Source: Brevundimonas diminuta 3F5N
GTDB lineage: Bacteria; Pseudomonadota; Alphaproteobacteria; Caulobacterales; Caulobacteraceae
Reading direction: 5' to 3'
Assembly: GCF_900163625.1 (NCBI RefSeq)
Contig: NZ_FUIE01000084.1
Span: forward strand, 23,488 to 87,487
DNA length: 64,000 bases
The first letter of the stretch is position 1; each line of letters begins with the position of its first letter. Shown piece by piece: positions 52,459 to 60,976 of this stretch. A program made the translations under genes and the position numbers. The notes beneath the pieces were generated by a model. The model was not told the origin of the DNA. It searched no databases and saw only the letters and a list, made by a program, of their open reading frames with translations.

Positions 52459-53388
52459 GTGGTCGAGGTCATTCGCGACTGGCGCGGCCTGACGGACGCG
52501 CAGAAGGGGGCGGCCGTCGCCGTCGGCGCCTTCGACGGCGTGCATCGCGGCCACCAGGCGGTCATCGCCTCGGCGCGCGAGACGGCGGATCGTCTGGGCG
52601 CGCCCCTGGCTGTGGTCAGCTTCGACCCCCATCCGCGCCGCCTGTTCCAGCCCGAGGCCGCGCCCTTCCGCCTGATGACGCCGGACCAGATGGCCCGCGC
52701 CCTGGCGCCGCTGGGCGTCGACCGCCTGTATCTGCTGCCGTTCGACCGGGAGATGGCCGGCATGACGGACGAGGAATTCGCCCGCCGTGTCCTGTCCGAA
52801 GGTTTGGGGATCAAGCACGCCGCCGTCGGCTTCGACTTCACCTTCGGCAAGGGCCGTTCCGGCTCGCCCGCCCTGCTGCAAGCCTATGGCGAGACGCGGG
52901 ACTTCAGCGTCTCTGTCACCGACCGCATCGACGACGCTTCGGGCCTTAAGCTGTCGTCCAGCGCCGTGCGCGAGGCGTTGAAGGCGGGCGACATGGACCG
53001 CGCCGCCGCTATCCTGGGCCGCCCCTTCGCCATCCAGGGCGAGGTGATCCACGGCGACAAGCGCGGCCGCACCATCGGCGTGCCCACCGCCAACATCGCC
53101 ATGGGCGACTATATGCGCCCGGCCTATGGGGTCTATGCGACCCGCACCCGCCTTCCGGACGGGCGGGTGATCAAGGGCGTCGCCAACCTGGGCGTCCGCC
53201 CGATGTTTGAGATTGAAGAGCCGCTGCTGGAAGTCTGGCTGCTGGACTTCGACGAAAGCCTCTACGGCCAGGTGCTGGAAACCGAACTGGTCGCCTTCCT
53301 GCGCGGCGAGCTGAAGTTCGACGGCCTGGACGCCCTCAAGGTCCAGATCGACGCCGACGCCGCCGCCGCCCGCGCGCTTCTGGACTGA
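52459..53388 (+). CDS. ribF: Bifunctional riboflavin kinase / FAD synthetase
   Basis: Converts riboflavin to FMN and then FAD. 309 residues: N-terminal FAD synthetase domain with GAFDGVHRGHQAVIA (nucleotide-binding HxGH-like site), FDPHPRRLFQPEAAPF, VGFDFTFGKGRSG and LSSSAVREALKAGDM; C-terminal riboflavin kinase domain with GDKRGRTIGVPTANI and GVYATR, GVANLGVRPMF. Start GTG 52459, twelve bases after the MaoC gene. A hairpin lacking a U-tract follows 2 bp after the stop. Confidence 0.96.
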   Translation: MVEVIRDWRGLTDAQKGAAVAVGAFDGVHRGHQAVIASARETADRLGAPLAVVSFDPHPRRLFQPEAAPFRLMTPDQMARALAPLGVDRLYLLPFDREMAGMTDEEFARRVLSEGLGIKHAAVGFDFTFGKGRSGSPALLQAYGETRDFSVSVTDRIDDASGLKLSSSAVREALKAGDMDRAAAILGRPFAIQGEVIHGDKRGRTIGVPTANIAMGDYMRPAYGVYATRTRLPDGRVIKGVANLGVRPMFEIEEPLLEVWLLDFDESLYGQVLETELVAFLRGELKFDGLDALKVQIDADAAAARALLD

Positions 53389-53390
53389 GG

Positions 53391-53421
53391 CCGCCCGCAA
53401 GGCCTGCGCTCTTGCAGGCGG
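53391..53421 (+). terminator. Hairpin after ribF
   Basis: 11-bp stem with one mismatch (53391-53401 with 53411-53421) and a 9-nt loop directly after the ribF stop. No T-run follows, so it may be an RNA-stabilising or Rho-assisted end rather than a clean intrinsic terminator. Confidence 0.4.
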
Positions 53422-53467
53422 ACCGAGCAACTCCCAGCTCTACCGAACGATGTTGGCGGGAGGGGCC

Positions 53468-53956
53468 GTGAAAGACCGAGATTCAGGCCTGTGGTTCGCC
53501 GTTGCGGGCGTTTGCGCCCTGTGGGCCGTGGCGGCGGCGTTTAGCGGGACAGGCGTATCGGCGCCGCTGCTGATCGGCGCCCTGGCCCTGATGTTCGGCG
53601 TCAACGGCGAGGCCCGGCGCTGGGTGGAGGGCAAGCTGTCGTGGGCTTTTTCCGGCTCGTCTCTACGGCTCGTGCTGGTGATGATCGGCGTGATGATGCT
53701 GTGGCAGACCGTCGGCCTGGAACTGGCTCTGTTCGCGGCCGGGGACGTGTTGGCCTATCTAGAAGTCCTGACGGCGGTCAGCCTGATGACCGCCCAGGCG
53801 CGGCTGGCGCCGGTCAAGGCGGCGATGGCGCGACGCACGACGGCGCTCCTTCAGCCCTTGCGACGGTTGAAACTCAGAAGTCGGGCGCGCCGTATCCGGT
53901 CGAAGACGCCGCCGCCTTCCAGCGACGCCGACGGGGGCGTCTGGGCCTTCGCCTGA
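53468..53956 (+). CDS. Uncharacterised membrane protein
   Basis: 162 residues from GTG 53468, which has GGGAGGGG just upstream; an in-frame ATG at 53450 is the alternative. Three to four hydrophobic helices (LWFAVAGVCALWAVAAAF, PLLIGALALMFGV, LRLVLVMIGVMMLWQTVGLELALFAAGDVLAYLEVL) precede a very basic cytoplasmic tail of about 45 residues (RRLKLRSRARRIRSK). No enzymatic motif. I do not recognise a family. It is convergent with the lipoprotein gene, 6 bp apart. Confidence 0.65.
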   Translation: MKDRDSGLWFAVAGVCALWAVAAAFSGTGVSAPLLIGALALMFGVNGEARRWVEGKLSWAFSGSSLRLVLVMIGVMMLWQTVGLELALFAAGDVLAYLEVLTAVSLMTAQARLAPVKAAMARRTTALLQPLRRLKLRSRARRIRSKTPPPSSDADGGVWAFA

Positions 53957-53962
53957 GAGGTT

Positions 53963-54529
53963 CTAGCTCTCCGCCTTCTCAGCGATGGCCATCAGGTCGT
54001 CATGCAGAGACCTGCCCTTGTCGTCGACGATGTCGGCGATGCGCCACATCGGGCCTTCCTTCACCAGCTTCAGCGTCTGGCGGCGCTCGCGGCCGTGGTT
54101 GGTGAAGACGACTTCGGCGGCGGCGGCCTGGGGGCCGTCGGGCGTCATCGTCACCGTCTTTAGGGCGAAGGCGTCGGCGTCCTGGCAGGCGCAGATGGGA
54201 TCATAGTTCAGATAGGGGACTTCGTTCTTGGCGGCGGCCTCGCGCGCGTCGACGCCGATCAGGGCGTTCATGGTGCGCGAATAGAGCGGGTCGCGGCCGG
54301 GGGTGATGCTCGCCTCGGCTGGGTCGGGCGCATCACGGGCTTCCGTGGCGCGGGCGTAGAGGGCGCGCACGAAGGCCTCGGCGTCTTTTTCGCCCGCCGC
54401 ATAGACGGCGGCGCGGCCGGTCAGGGCCGACGCGGCGGCCTCGGCCGGGGCTGGGGCTTCCTTTTCCGCCGAGCAGGCGGCCGCCGTCAGGGCCAGCATC
54501 GCCGCCGTCGCCAAGGCCTGAAGTCGCAT
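53963..54529 (-). CDS. Lipoprotein with DUF3828-like domain
   Basis: 188 residues. The signal sequence ends in a lipobox (MLALTAAACSAE; Cys about residue 19), then an Ala/Pro-rich linker and a domain with AEAFVRALYARA-like helix, DPLYSRTMNALI, NYDPICACQDADAF and VVFTNHGRERRQTLKLVKEGPMWRIADIVDDKGRSLHDDL. The last block resembles the DUF3828 / NTF2-like pattern seen in many periplasmic lipoproteins. Function unknown; likely anchored in the outer or inner membrane facing the periplasm. Divergent from ileS across 284 bp that hold no convincing gene. Confidence 0.75.
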   Translation of the reverse strand: MRLQALATAAMLALTAAACSAEKEAPAPAEAAASALTGRAAVYAAGEKDAEAFVRALYARATEARDAPDPAEASITPGRDPLYSRTMNALIGVDAREAAAKNEVPYLNYDPICACQDADAFALKTVTMTPDGPQAAAAEVVFTNHGRERRQTLKLVKEGPMWRIADIVDDKGRSLHDDLMAIAEKAES

Positions 54530-54813
54530 CCGCTCCGTCTCCTGTCTGTTCGCCTGGACTATGGCGCAGGGGGCGCCGGGTCTGCTAGAGCTTTCCCATC
54601 ATGACCGTTTGCGTGATCCGCCCGATTTCGATTAGCCGCCCGGCGTAGCGCTGCAGGGCCTGGCCCCGCGCACGTCGGGATTTCTCGAAACATTCCGCCG
54701 AGACGACGCCGCCTTGAGCCATCAGGGCATGGGCCGTCCGGCGCCTTCACGCTAGAATGACGCCTGACGCCGCTTTCACAGCGGCCGCGCGCGCAAAGAC
54801 GAAAAGACATTTC

Positions 54814-57735
54814 ATGGCCGACGCCGATACCCAGACCCCTTCCGGCCGCGACTATCGCGACACCGTCTTCCTGCCCGAGACGCCGTTCCCCATGCGCGGC
54901 GGCCTGCCCAAGAAGGAGCCGGAGATCCTGGCGCAGTGGGGCGACCTGTACGGAACCTTGCGCGCCCTGCGTCAGTCGCAGAAGGCGCCGCTCTATGTGC
55001 TGCATGACGGCCCCCCCTACGCTAACGGCGACATCCACATCGGCCACGCCCTGAACAAGACGCTGAAGGACTTCGTGGTCCGCTCGCGCTTCCTGCTGGG
55101 CTATGACGTCGACTACGTGCCGGGCTGGGACTGCCACGGCCTGCCGATCGAGTGGAAGATCGAGGAGCAGTTCCGCGCCAAGGGCCGCCGCAAGGACGAG
55201 GTGTCGAAGGAAGAGTTCCGCACCGCCTGCCGCGAATACGCCGGCAAATACATCGACTTGCAGCGCGACCAGTTCCTGCGCCTGGGCATCACCGGCGACT
55301 TCGCCAACCGCTACGCCACCATGGACTTCACGTCCGAGGCGGCCATCGTCGCCGAGTTCCACAAGTTCAAGAACTCGGGCCAGCTGTATCGCGGCTCCAA
55401 GCCGGTCATGTGGTCGCCGGTCGAGCGCACGGCCCTGGCCGACGCCGAGGTCGAGTATCACGACCACGTTTCGCCCACGGTCTGGGTCAAATTCCCGGTG
55501 GTCGGCGCGACCGACAGCCACCCGGACGACCTGTTGACCTTCCGCGCGGCGACGCCCTCGATCGTGATCTGGACGACCACGCCGTGGACCATCCCGGCCA
55601 ACCGGGCGATCAGCTACGGCCCCGACATCAACTACGGCCTGTATGAGGTCACGGCCCTTGAGGAAGGGCTGGACTATGAGCCGTGGGCCAAGCCGGGCGA
55701 CCGCTTCATCCTCGCCGACAAGCTGGCCGAGGAAGTGTTCAAGGCCGCGAAGATCGCCGCCTGGACGCGCGTCTACGACATCGACCCGTCGGGCCTGGAG
55801 TGCGCCCACCCGCTGGCCGCGCTGGACAGCGGCTATGGCTTCTCGGTGCCGCTGCTAGCGGGGGACCATGTTACGGACGACGCAGGGACCGGCTTCGTCC
55901 ACACGGCGCCGGGCCACGGCGCGGACGACTTCGCCGTCTGGCTGGCCCACGGTCATCGCGAGGTGCCGGACACGGTCGATCCTGACGGCGCCTATTACGA
56001 ACACGTCCCCCTGTTCGCGGGCCTGAAGGTGCTGGAGACCGAGGGCAAGAAGACCGGCAAGTTCGGCCCCGCCAACGGCGCGGTGATGGAAAAGCTGATC
56101 GAGGCGGGCAATCTGCTGGCGCGCGGCCGGATGGAGCACTCCTATCCGCACTCGTGGCGCTCCAAGGCCCCGATCATCTTCCGCAACACCCCGCAGTGGT
56201 TCATCCGCATGGATGAAGAGCTGGAAGACGGCGCGACCCTGCGCGACCGCGCCCTGAACGCCATCGACGCCACCGCCTTCCACCCGGCGGCGGGCAAGAA
56301 CCGCATCCGCTCGATGGTCGAGGGCCGCCCCGACTGGTTGATCAGCCGTCAGCGCGCCTGGGGCACGCCGCTGGCCATGTTCGTGGACAAGCAGACCGGC
56401 CAGCCCCTGCACGACCCAGAGGTCGACGCCCGCATCGTCAAGGCCGTGGCCGAAGGCGGCGCCGACGTCTGGTTCTCGGCGCCCGACGCTGACTTCCTGG
56501 GCGCGCACGACCCTGAGCGGTTCGAGAAGGTCACGGACATCCTCGATGTCTGGTTCGACTCAGGCTCGACCCACGCCTTCACTCTGGACCCGCGCACGGC
56601 CGAGAGCGGCTATACGGGCGACCGTCCCTCGCACTGGCCCGCCGATCTCTATCTGGAAGGCTCGGACCAGCATCGCGGCTGGTTCCAGTCGTCCCTGCTG
56701 GAAGGCTGCGGCACGCGCGGGCGCGCCCCGTTCAACGCCGTCCTGACCCACGGCTTCACCCTGGATGAAAACGGGGAGAAGATGTCGAAGTCGCGGGGCA
56801 ACACCACCGACCCCCTGACCATCATCAAGGAATCCGGCGCCGACATCCTGCGTCTGTGGGTGGCGTTGGTCGACTATTCGGACGATCAGCGCATCGGCAA
56901 GCAGATCCTGCAGACCACGGTCGACGCCTATCGCAAGCTGCGCAACACCGTCCGCTATCTGCTGGGCGCGCTGAACGGCTTCGACGAGGCCGAGCGTCTG
57001 ACCGATTACGACCAGTTCCCGCCGCTGGAGAAGTTCATCCTGCATCGCCTGTGGGAGTTGGACGCGCAGGTGCGTCAGGCTTACGCCGAATACCGCTTCC
57101 AGGACGTGGTGCGGCCGGTGCTGGAGTTCTGCTCCGGCGATCTGTCGGCGCTGTATTTCGACGTGCGCAAGGACAGCCTCTATTGCGACCGTCCCGACAG
57201 CATCAAGCGCCGCGCGGTCCGCACGGTGATGGACGAGGTGTTCAACCGTCTGACCGCCTGGCTGGCCCCGTTGACGCCCTTCACCATGGACGAGGCGTGG
57301 ACCACGCGCTTCCCCGACGCGGGCACCAACTGCGCGCGGGTGATCCCCGAGACGCCGGGCCAGTGGCGCAACGCGGCCGAAGCTGAGCGCTGGGCCAAAG
57401 TCGAGACGGTGCTGGAAGTCGTCAACGAGGCTCTGGAAGCCGCACGCCGCGACAAGGTCATCGGCGGTGCTCTGGACGCTTGGCCGGTGGTCACGGCCCC
57501 GGCCGAGCTGCTGGCCCCGTTCGAGGGCCTGGACGCCGCCGAGGTGTTCCGCACTTCGGGCGCTGAACTCGTGGCGGGCGGCGACGCTGTCACGGTCGAG
57601 GTGAAGACGGCGGACTATCCCAAGTGCGCCCGCTCCTGGCGCCGGGTGCCGGACGTCGGCTCCGACGCCGACTATCCCGACCTGTCGGCCCGCGACGCTG
57701 ATGCGGTGCGCTGGCTGGACGCGCGCAAGGCGTAA
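54814..57735 (+). CDS. ileS: Isoleucyl-tRNA synthetase
   Basis: 973 residues from ATG 54814. Class I motifs: HIGH at 75-78 in PPYANGDIHIGHALNK, and KMSKS at 656-660; the CP1 editing domain includes TTTPWTIPANRAIS and GTGFVHTAPGHGADDF; DVWFDSGSTHAF and EGSDQHRGWFQSSL are IleRS-specific. The C-terminal zinc finger is vestigial: at the four ligand places (938, 941, 958, 961, with the 3-17-3 spacing of E. coli IleRS) only Cys938 remains, the others being Ser, Ser and Asp. An alternative start at 54757 adds a basic peptide without conservation. A terminator and a family A repeat follow. Confidence 0.97.
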   Translation: MADADTQTPSGRDYRDTVFLPETPFPMRGGLPKKEPEILAQWGDLYGTLRALRQSQKAPLYVLHDGPPYANGDIHIGHALNKTLKDFVVRSRFLLGYDVDYVPGWDCHGLPIEWKIEEQFRAKGRRKDEVSKEEFRTACREYAGKYIDLQRDQFLRLGITGDFANRYATMDFTSEAAIVAEFHKFKNSGQLYRGSKPVMWSPVERTALADAEVEYHDHVSPTVWVKFPVVGATDSHPDDLLTFRAATPSIVIWTTTPWTIPANRAISYGPDINYGLYEVTALEEGLDYEPWAKPGDRFILADKLAEEVFKAAKIAAWTRVYDIDPSGLECAHPLAALDSGYGFSVPLLAGDHVTDDAGTGFVHTAPGHGADDFAVWLAHGHREVPDTVDPDGAYYEHVPLFAGLKVLETEGKKTGKFGPANGAVMEKLIEAGNLLARGRMEHSYPHSWRSKAPIIFRNTPQWFIRMDEELEDGATLRDRALNAIDATAFHPAAGKNRIRSMVEGRPDWLISRQRAWGTPLAMFVDKQTGQPLHDPEVDARIVKAVAEGGADVWFSAPDADFLGAHDPERFEKVTDILDVWFDSGSTHAFTLDPRTAESGYTGDRPSHWPADLYLEGSDQHRGWFQSSLLEGCGTRGRAPFNAVLTHGFTLDENGEKMSKSRGNTTDPLTIIKESGADILRLWVALVDYSDDQRIGKQILQTTVDAYRKLRNTVRYLLGALNGFDEAERLTDYDQFPPLEKFILHRLWELDAQVRQAYAEYRFQDVVRPVLEFCSGDLSALYFDVRKDSLYCDRPDSIKRRAVRTVMDEVFNRLTAWLAPLTPFTMDEAWTTRFPDAGTNCARVIPETPGQWRNAAEAERWAKVETVLEVVNEALEAARRDKVIGGALDAWPVVTAPAELLAPFEGLDAAEVFRTSGAELVAGGDAVTVEVKTADYPKCARSWRRVPDVGSDADYPDLSARDADAVRWLDARKA

Positions 57736-57743
57736 AGAGATCA

Positions 57744-57774
57744 GGCCCTTCCGTTCGCCGGAGGCGCCTTTTTT
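57744..57774 (+). terminator. Rho-independent terminator of ileS
   Basis: Stem from 57744-57753 with 57759-57768 (one mismatch and one G-U pair), 5-nt loop, then six Ts at 57769-57774. It starts 8 bp after the ileS stop and ends just before the palindromic repeat copy at 57778. Confidence 0.75.
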
Positions 57775-57777
57775 CTT

Positions 57778-57948
57778 CCTTCTCCCCTTGTGGGAGAAGG
57801 TGGCAGGCGGAGCCTGACGGATGAGGGGTGTGTGCGCAGCGGCCTAAACGACTGTCGCGGCGCCCGAACCGCCAGAACGTCAAACGGCGCGCCGACACCC
57901 CTCATCCGAGCGCCTCCGGCGCCCACCTTCTCCCTCAAGGGGAGAAGG
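57778..57948. repeat. Palindromic intergenic repeat, family A, copy 2
   Basis: Arms 57778-57831 and 57895-57948, each 54 bp, inverted around a 63-bp centre. The arms match the copy at 316-484 almost base for base (CCTTCTCCCC, GGAGAAGGTGG, GGATGAGGGGTGT), while the centres are unrelated, and the small inner palindromes differ (AGGCGGAGCCT here, CTCGCGGAGCGAG there), as compensatory change would give. The right end stops one base before the stop codon of the 2OG oxygenase gene (57950). Convergent genes flank it, as for copy 1. Confidence 0.9.
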
Positions 57949-57949
57949 A

Positions 57950-58639
57950 TCAGGCGGCGTCGTGGAAGATCAGGCCCAGCGTCATTCGCCTGCCCTTGCG
58001 CACCGTGCTGACGCCGTGGCGCATCTGGACGCGGTAGTCGCCGCGCGTTCCGGCGACGGGACGTTCCCTCACGGCGAAGATGACCGCCTGTCCCTGTTGC
58101 AACGGAACGACATGCGCCTGTGACTGCGAGCGGGGTTTCTGCTCGACCAGCACGAACTCGCCGCCCTCGAACCCAACCGGATCGCTCAGCAGAATGGCCG
58201 CCTGCAGCGGGAAGACCAGATCGCCGTACAGATCCTGATGCAGCCGATTGTAGTCGCCGGGGCCGTAGCGCAGCATCAGCGAGGTCGGCCGCGTCTGGCC
58301 CGCCGCGCGGCAGCGGGCGGTCAGTTCGTCCAGCCGGGCGGGGAATTCCGGCCGTCCCAGCCGCGCCGCCCAATCGTTGGCGATCGGCGCCAGACCTTCG
58401 TAGAGCCGCGCGCGCAGCCGGGGCAGGGGATCGGGCAAGGGATTGGCGAAATACTGATACTCGCCCTGGCCGAAGCCGTGGCGCTGCATGACGATGCGGC
58501 TGCGGAACCGCTCGGACTGGTCGTAGAGGGCTTGCAGGGCGTCGCAGGTCGCGGGCGTCAGCAACGGCCCGACCACGGCCCAGCCCTGGGCGTTCAGATC
58601 ATCGGCGATGCGAGGCCAGTCGAGAGCGGTGTCGGTCAT
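57950..58639 (-). CDS. 2-oxoglutarate/Fe(II)-dependent oxygenase
   Basis: 229 residues. The iron site is LHQDLYGD (HxD) with the distal histidine in MRHGVSTVRKGRRMTLGLIFHDA, which also supplies the arginine for 2-oxoglutarate. RYGPGDYNRLHQDLYGDLVFPLQAAILLSDP and GGEFVLVEQKPRSQSQA are typical of a prolyl-hydroxylase-like family (PF09859 type). Substrate unknown; a protein or nucleic acid hydroxylation role is possible. The stop codon touches the palindromic repeat at 57778-57948, which suggests that the repeat inserted immediately next to or slightly into the old 3' end. Confidence 0.87.
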   Translation of the reverse strand: MTDTALDWPRIADDLNAQGWAVVGPLLTPATCDALQALYDQSERFRSRIVMQRHGFGQGEYQYFANPLPDPLPRLRARLYEGLAPIANDWAARLGRPEFPARLDELTARCRAAGQTRPTSLMLRYGPGDYNRLHQDLYGDLVFPLQAAILLSDPVGFEGGEFVLVEQKPRSQSQAHVVPLQQGQAVIFAVRERPVAGTRGDYRVQMRHGVSTVRKGRRMTLGLIFHDAA

Positions 58640-58692
58640 GGGCGCATTTGCGCGGATGGCGCGCGCCGTGTCTGGCGGTTTTCGGTCGTGTT

Positions 58693-58819
58693 TCTCCTCC
58701 CCATGAAATGGGGAGGTGGATCGGCGGCGTCAGCCGACGAGACGGAGGGGCTGCTTGGTTTCGTCGTCGCAAAGCCCCTCCACCACTTCGTGGTCCCCCT
58801 CCCACAAAGTGAGGAGGAA
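58693..58819. repeat. Palindromic intergenic repeat, family B
   Basis: The outer arm CTCCTCCCCATG...GGGGAGGTGG begins at about 58693, and an imperfect inverted counterpart (AGCCCCTCCACCAC, GGTCCCCCTCCCAC, GTGAGGAGGA) ends at 58819. Inside, GACGGAGGGGCT pairs with AGCCCCTCC. Each arm contains its own mini-hairpin (CTCCCC ATGAAAT GGGGAG; CCACCACTTCGTGG). The plan is the same as in families A and C but the sequence is different. It lies between the 2OG oxygenase start (58639) and the tipF stop (58828), both on the minus strand. Confidence 0.8.
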
Positions 58820-58827
58820 AGAAGAGA

Positions 58828-60096
58828 TCAGAACCGCACCCTTTGCTCGGCCGATTTCAGCGTCGAGCGGACGAACTCGGTGGGCGGGTCGGTTTCGGCC
58901 AGGACGGCTTCCTTGATGGCGCGCGGCTCGCCGAACAGATGGCCCTGGCCCATGGCGATATCCAGTTCGAGGATGTCGACGACCTGTTTCTCGCTCTCGA
59001 CCTTTTCGGCGATCAGTTCGAGGCCGTGGCGGCGGATCAGGGGGGCGAAGTCCCCGGCGCGGATGTCCGGTTGGCTGGGCAGGGGCGCGCCCCCGTCGAG
59101 ATCCAGAAGCTGTTCGATCAGCAGGTCGGCCGCCACCTTGATGAAGCGCACGTCCGAGCGTTGCAGGTCGGCGAAGTCCAGGTCCAGCGTCTGCACCTTG
59201 TCGATGGAGAAGCGGAAGCCCAGGTCGGCCAGCTTGGCCATGTTGCGCGCCTCGATGGCGCCGCGCGCGTCGAAGGTGGCCTGGCCCAGTTCGAAGATCA
59301 GGGCGTCCTTCAGGTCGCGGTTCTGGCTCAGGAAGTCGAGGAACTGCGGGAAGAAGGTCTCGTCGCCCAGGGAGGCCAGGGAGATGTTGCAGAAGACCCC
59401 GACCTTGCGGTCCTGTCCGGCCAGACGGCGCACGATCTGGGCGCAGCGGAACAGCAGCAGATTGTCGATGGCGGGCAGCAGGCCCTCGCCCTCGGCCACC
59501 GACAGGTATTCGGCCGGCATCATCACCCGGTTCGACGGGTCGCGCAGGCGGGTGAAGCTCTCGTAGAAGACCGTCCGCCGCTGGGGCAGGGTCACGACGG
59601 GCTGCAGATACAGGTCGACGCGGTTCTCGCTGAGGGCGTCATGGACGGTCTTCAGCAGGGTGTTCGACTGGACCTGACGACGGCCCTCGAAGGTGTCGGC
59701 GGTCAAGGTGGAGGCGGCGAGTCGCTCCTCGATGGATTCGCTCATCTGCTGGACCAGGCCTTCCAGCATCCGCACCTCGCCGGTCAGGGCGTCGGTGCGC
59801 GACAGGGCGCCGGTCTCGATGGCCTGCGCCAGTTCGGTCAGGGCGCCTTGGGTCGACTCCATCGCGTCGGCCAGCAGGCGGTGAGCCTCGCGCACCTTGG
59901 CGATTTCCAGACGCAGGGCGCGGCGGTCGGCCATGCCCGTGACGAGGGCGTGAACGCCGGCCATGATCCCCAGCGCGCCCAGCACGCCGGCCGCGCCTGC
60001 GCCGCCGCCCAGACCGGCGCGCCAGATCGTCGCCCCGATGGTCAGGGCGAGGAACAGGTAGCCGAAGAACAGGAAGCCGCCGGTGATCTTTCGCAT
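58828..60096 (-). CDS. tipF: TipF-like degenerate EAL protein (c-di-GMP effector)
   Basis: 422 residues: two N-terminal membrane helices (GGFLFFGYLFLALTIGATIW; GAAGVLGALGIMAGVHALVTG), a coiled coil (about 60-125) and a C-terminal EAL fold. The EAL signature reads ESF (Glu179), and the usual DDFGTG is replaced by SIDKVQTLD, so hydrolysis is unlikely. This is the architecture of Caulobacter TipF, a c-di-GMP receptor that sits at the pole and starts flagellum assembly. Assignment as TipF is by architecture and motif loss, not alignment. Divergent from an SDR gene; a pair of TTAAC/CTAAC half sites lies upstream. Confidence 0.8.
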   Translation of the reverse strand: MRKITGGFLFFGYLFLALTIGATIWRAGLGGGAGAAGVLGALGIMAGVHALVTGMADRRALRLEIAKVREAHRLLADAMESTQGALTELAQAIETGALSRTDALTGEVRMLEGLVQQMSESIEERLAASTLTADTFEGRRQVQSNTLLKTVHDALSENRVDLYLQPVVTLPQRRTVFYESFTRLRDPSNRVMMPAEYLSVAEGEGLLPAIDNLLLFRCAQIVRRLAGQDRKVGVFCNISLASLGDETFFPQFLDFLSQNRDLKDALIFELGQATFDARGAIEARNMAKLADLGFRFSIDKVQTLDLDFADLQRSDVRFIKVAADLLIEQLLDLDGGAPLPSQPDIRAGDFAPLIRRHGLELIAEKVESEKQVVDILELDIAMGQGHLFGEPRAIKEAVLAETDPPTEFVRSTLKSAEQRVRF

Positions 60097-60144
60097 GGGG
60101 CCGGTCAGAACCGCCTTTCCCTATAGAATCGATCAAGTATCACG

Positions 60145-60159
60145 TTAACGAAGGCTAAC
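60145..60159. promoter_or_regulatory. Imperfect CtrA-like half-site pair between tipF and the SDR gene
   Basis: TTAAC (60145-60149) and CTAAC (60155-60159) repeat at a 10-bp distance. The CtrA consensus is TTAA-N7-TTAA, a spacing of 11, so this is a near match only. It lies 49 bp upstream of tipF, a gene class often controlled by CtrA in Caulobacter. Weak candidate. Confidence 0.25.
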
Positions 60160-60205
60160 GGCTAGGGTCCGCACGGATAAACGGGCGGTAAAAGGAGGTT
60201 AACGC

Positions 60206-60976
60206 ATGGAATTGTTCGATCTGAGCGGCAAGGTCGCCATCATCACCGGCTCTTCCAAGGGAATCGGCAAGGCCATCGCCGAGCGTCTGGCCGAACACGG
60301 CGCCCGCGTCGTCATTTCTTCGCGCAAGGCCGGGCCGTGCGAAGAGGTCGCCGTGGCTATCAATGAGAAGCACGGCGAGGGCCGCGCCATCGCCATTCCT
60401 GCCAACATCGCCTCCAAGGAAGACCTGCAGCGGCTGGTGGATGATACGCGCACGGCCTTCGGCCAGATCGACATCCTGGTGTGCAACGCTGCGAGCAACC
60501 CCTACGCCGGGCCGATGGCGGGCATCGCAGACGAGCAGTTCGAAAAGATCCTTCAGAACAACGTCATCTCCAACCACTGGTTGATCGGCATGGTTGCGCC
60601 GGAGATGCTGGAGCGGAAGGACGGGGCGATCCTGTTGATCTCCTCCATCGGCGGGCTTCGCGGGAACGCCCTGATCGGCGCCTACAACATCTCCAAGGCG
60701 GCGGACATGCAGCTGGCGCGCAATCTGGCGGTCGAATTCGGGCCGTCGAACGTGCGCGTGAACTGCATCGCGCCGGGCCTGGTCCAGACCGATTTCGCCA
60801 AATACCTGTGGGAGAACCCGGAGCTGCTGAAGACCGTCACCGAACCGGCGCCGCTGAAAAGGATCGGCCAGCCGGATGAAATTGCGGGCACGGCGGTCTA
60901 TCTGTGCAGCCCTGCGTCGGCCTATGTGACCGGCCAGACCCTGGTGGTGGACGGCGGACTGACGATTGCCTGGTGA
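60206..60976 (+). CDS. SDR family oxidoreductase
   Basis: 256 residues, classical short-chain dehydrogenase. [15 protein letters not shown] binds the cofactor; RK at SSRKAG after the second strand suggests NADP(H); [12 protein letters not shown] replaces [25 protein letters not shown] contains the catalytic Ser, Tyr and Lys, and [15 protein letters not shown] follows. Very strong Shine-Dalgarno AAGGAGG, 8 bases before ATG 60206. The end overlaps the acyltransferase start by 11 bp, so the two genes form an operon, perhaps for lipid metabolism. Homologues are annotated as DHRS4-like or generic SDRs. Confidence 0.9.
   Translation: MELFDLSGKVAIITGSSKGIGKAIAERLAEHGARVVISSRKAGPCEEVAVAINEKHGEGRAIAIPANIASKEDLQRLVDDTRTAFGQIDILVCNAASNPYAGPMAGIADEQFEKILQNNVISNHWLIGMVAPEMLERKDGAILLISSIGGLRGNALIGAYNISKAADMQLARNLAVEFGPSNVRVNCIAPGLVQTDFAKYLWENPELLKTVTEPAPLKRIGQPDEIAGTAVYLCSPASAYVTGQTLVVDGGLTIAW

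Noticed and set aside
54585..54722. 45-codon minus-strand frame upstream of ileS (MAQGGVVSAECFEKSRRARG...)
   Set aside because: Third-position GC is clearly lower than in neighbouring genes, there is no convincing ribosome binding site and no family. It might be a real small protein, but the sequence alone does not support it.
60145..60159. Full CtrA box upstream of tipF
   Set aside because: The half sites are TTAAC and CTAAC at a 10-bp spacing rather than TTAA-N7-TTAA, so it is kept only as a weak feature and not claimed as a CtrA site.
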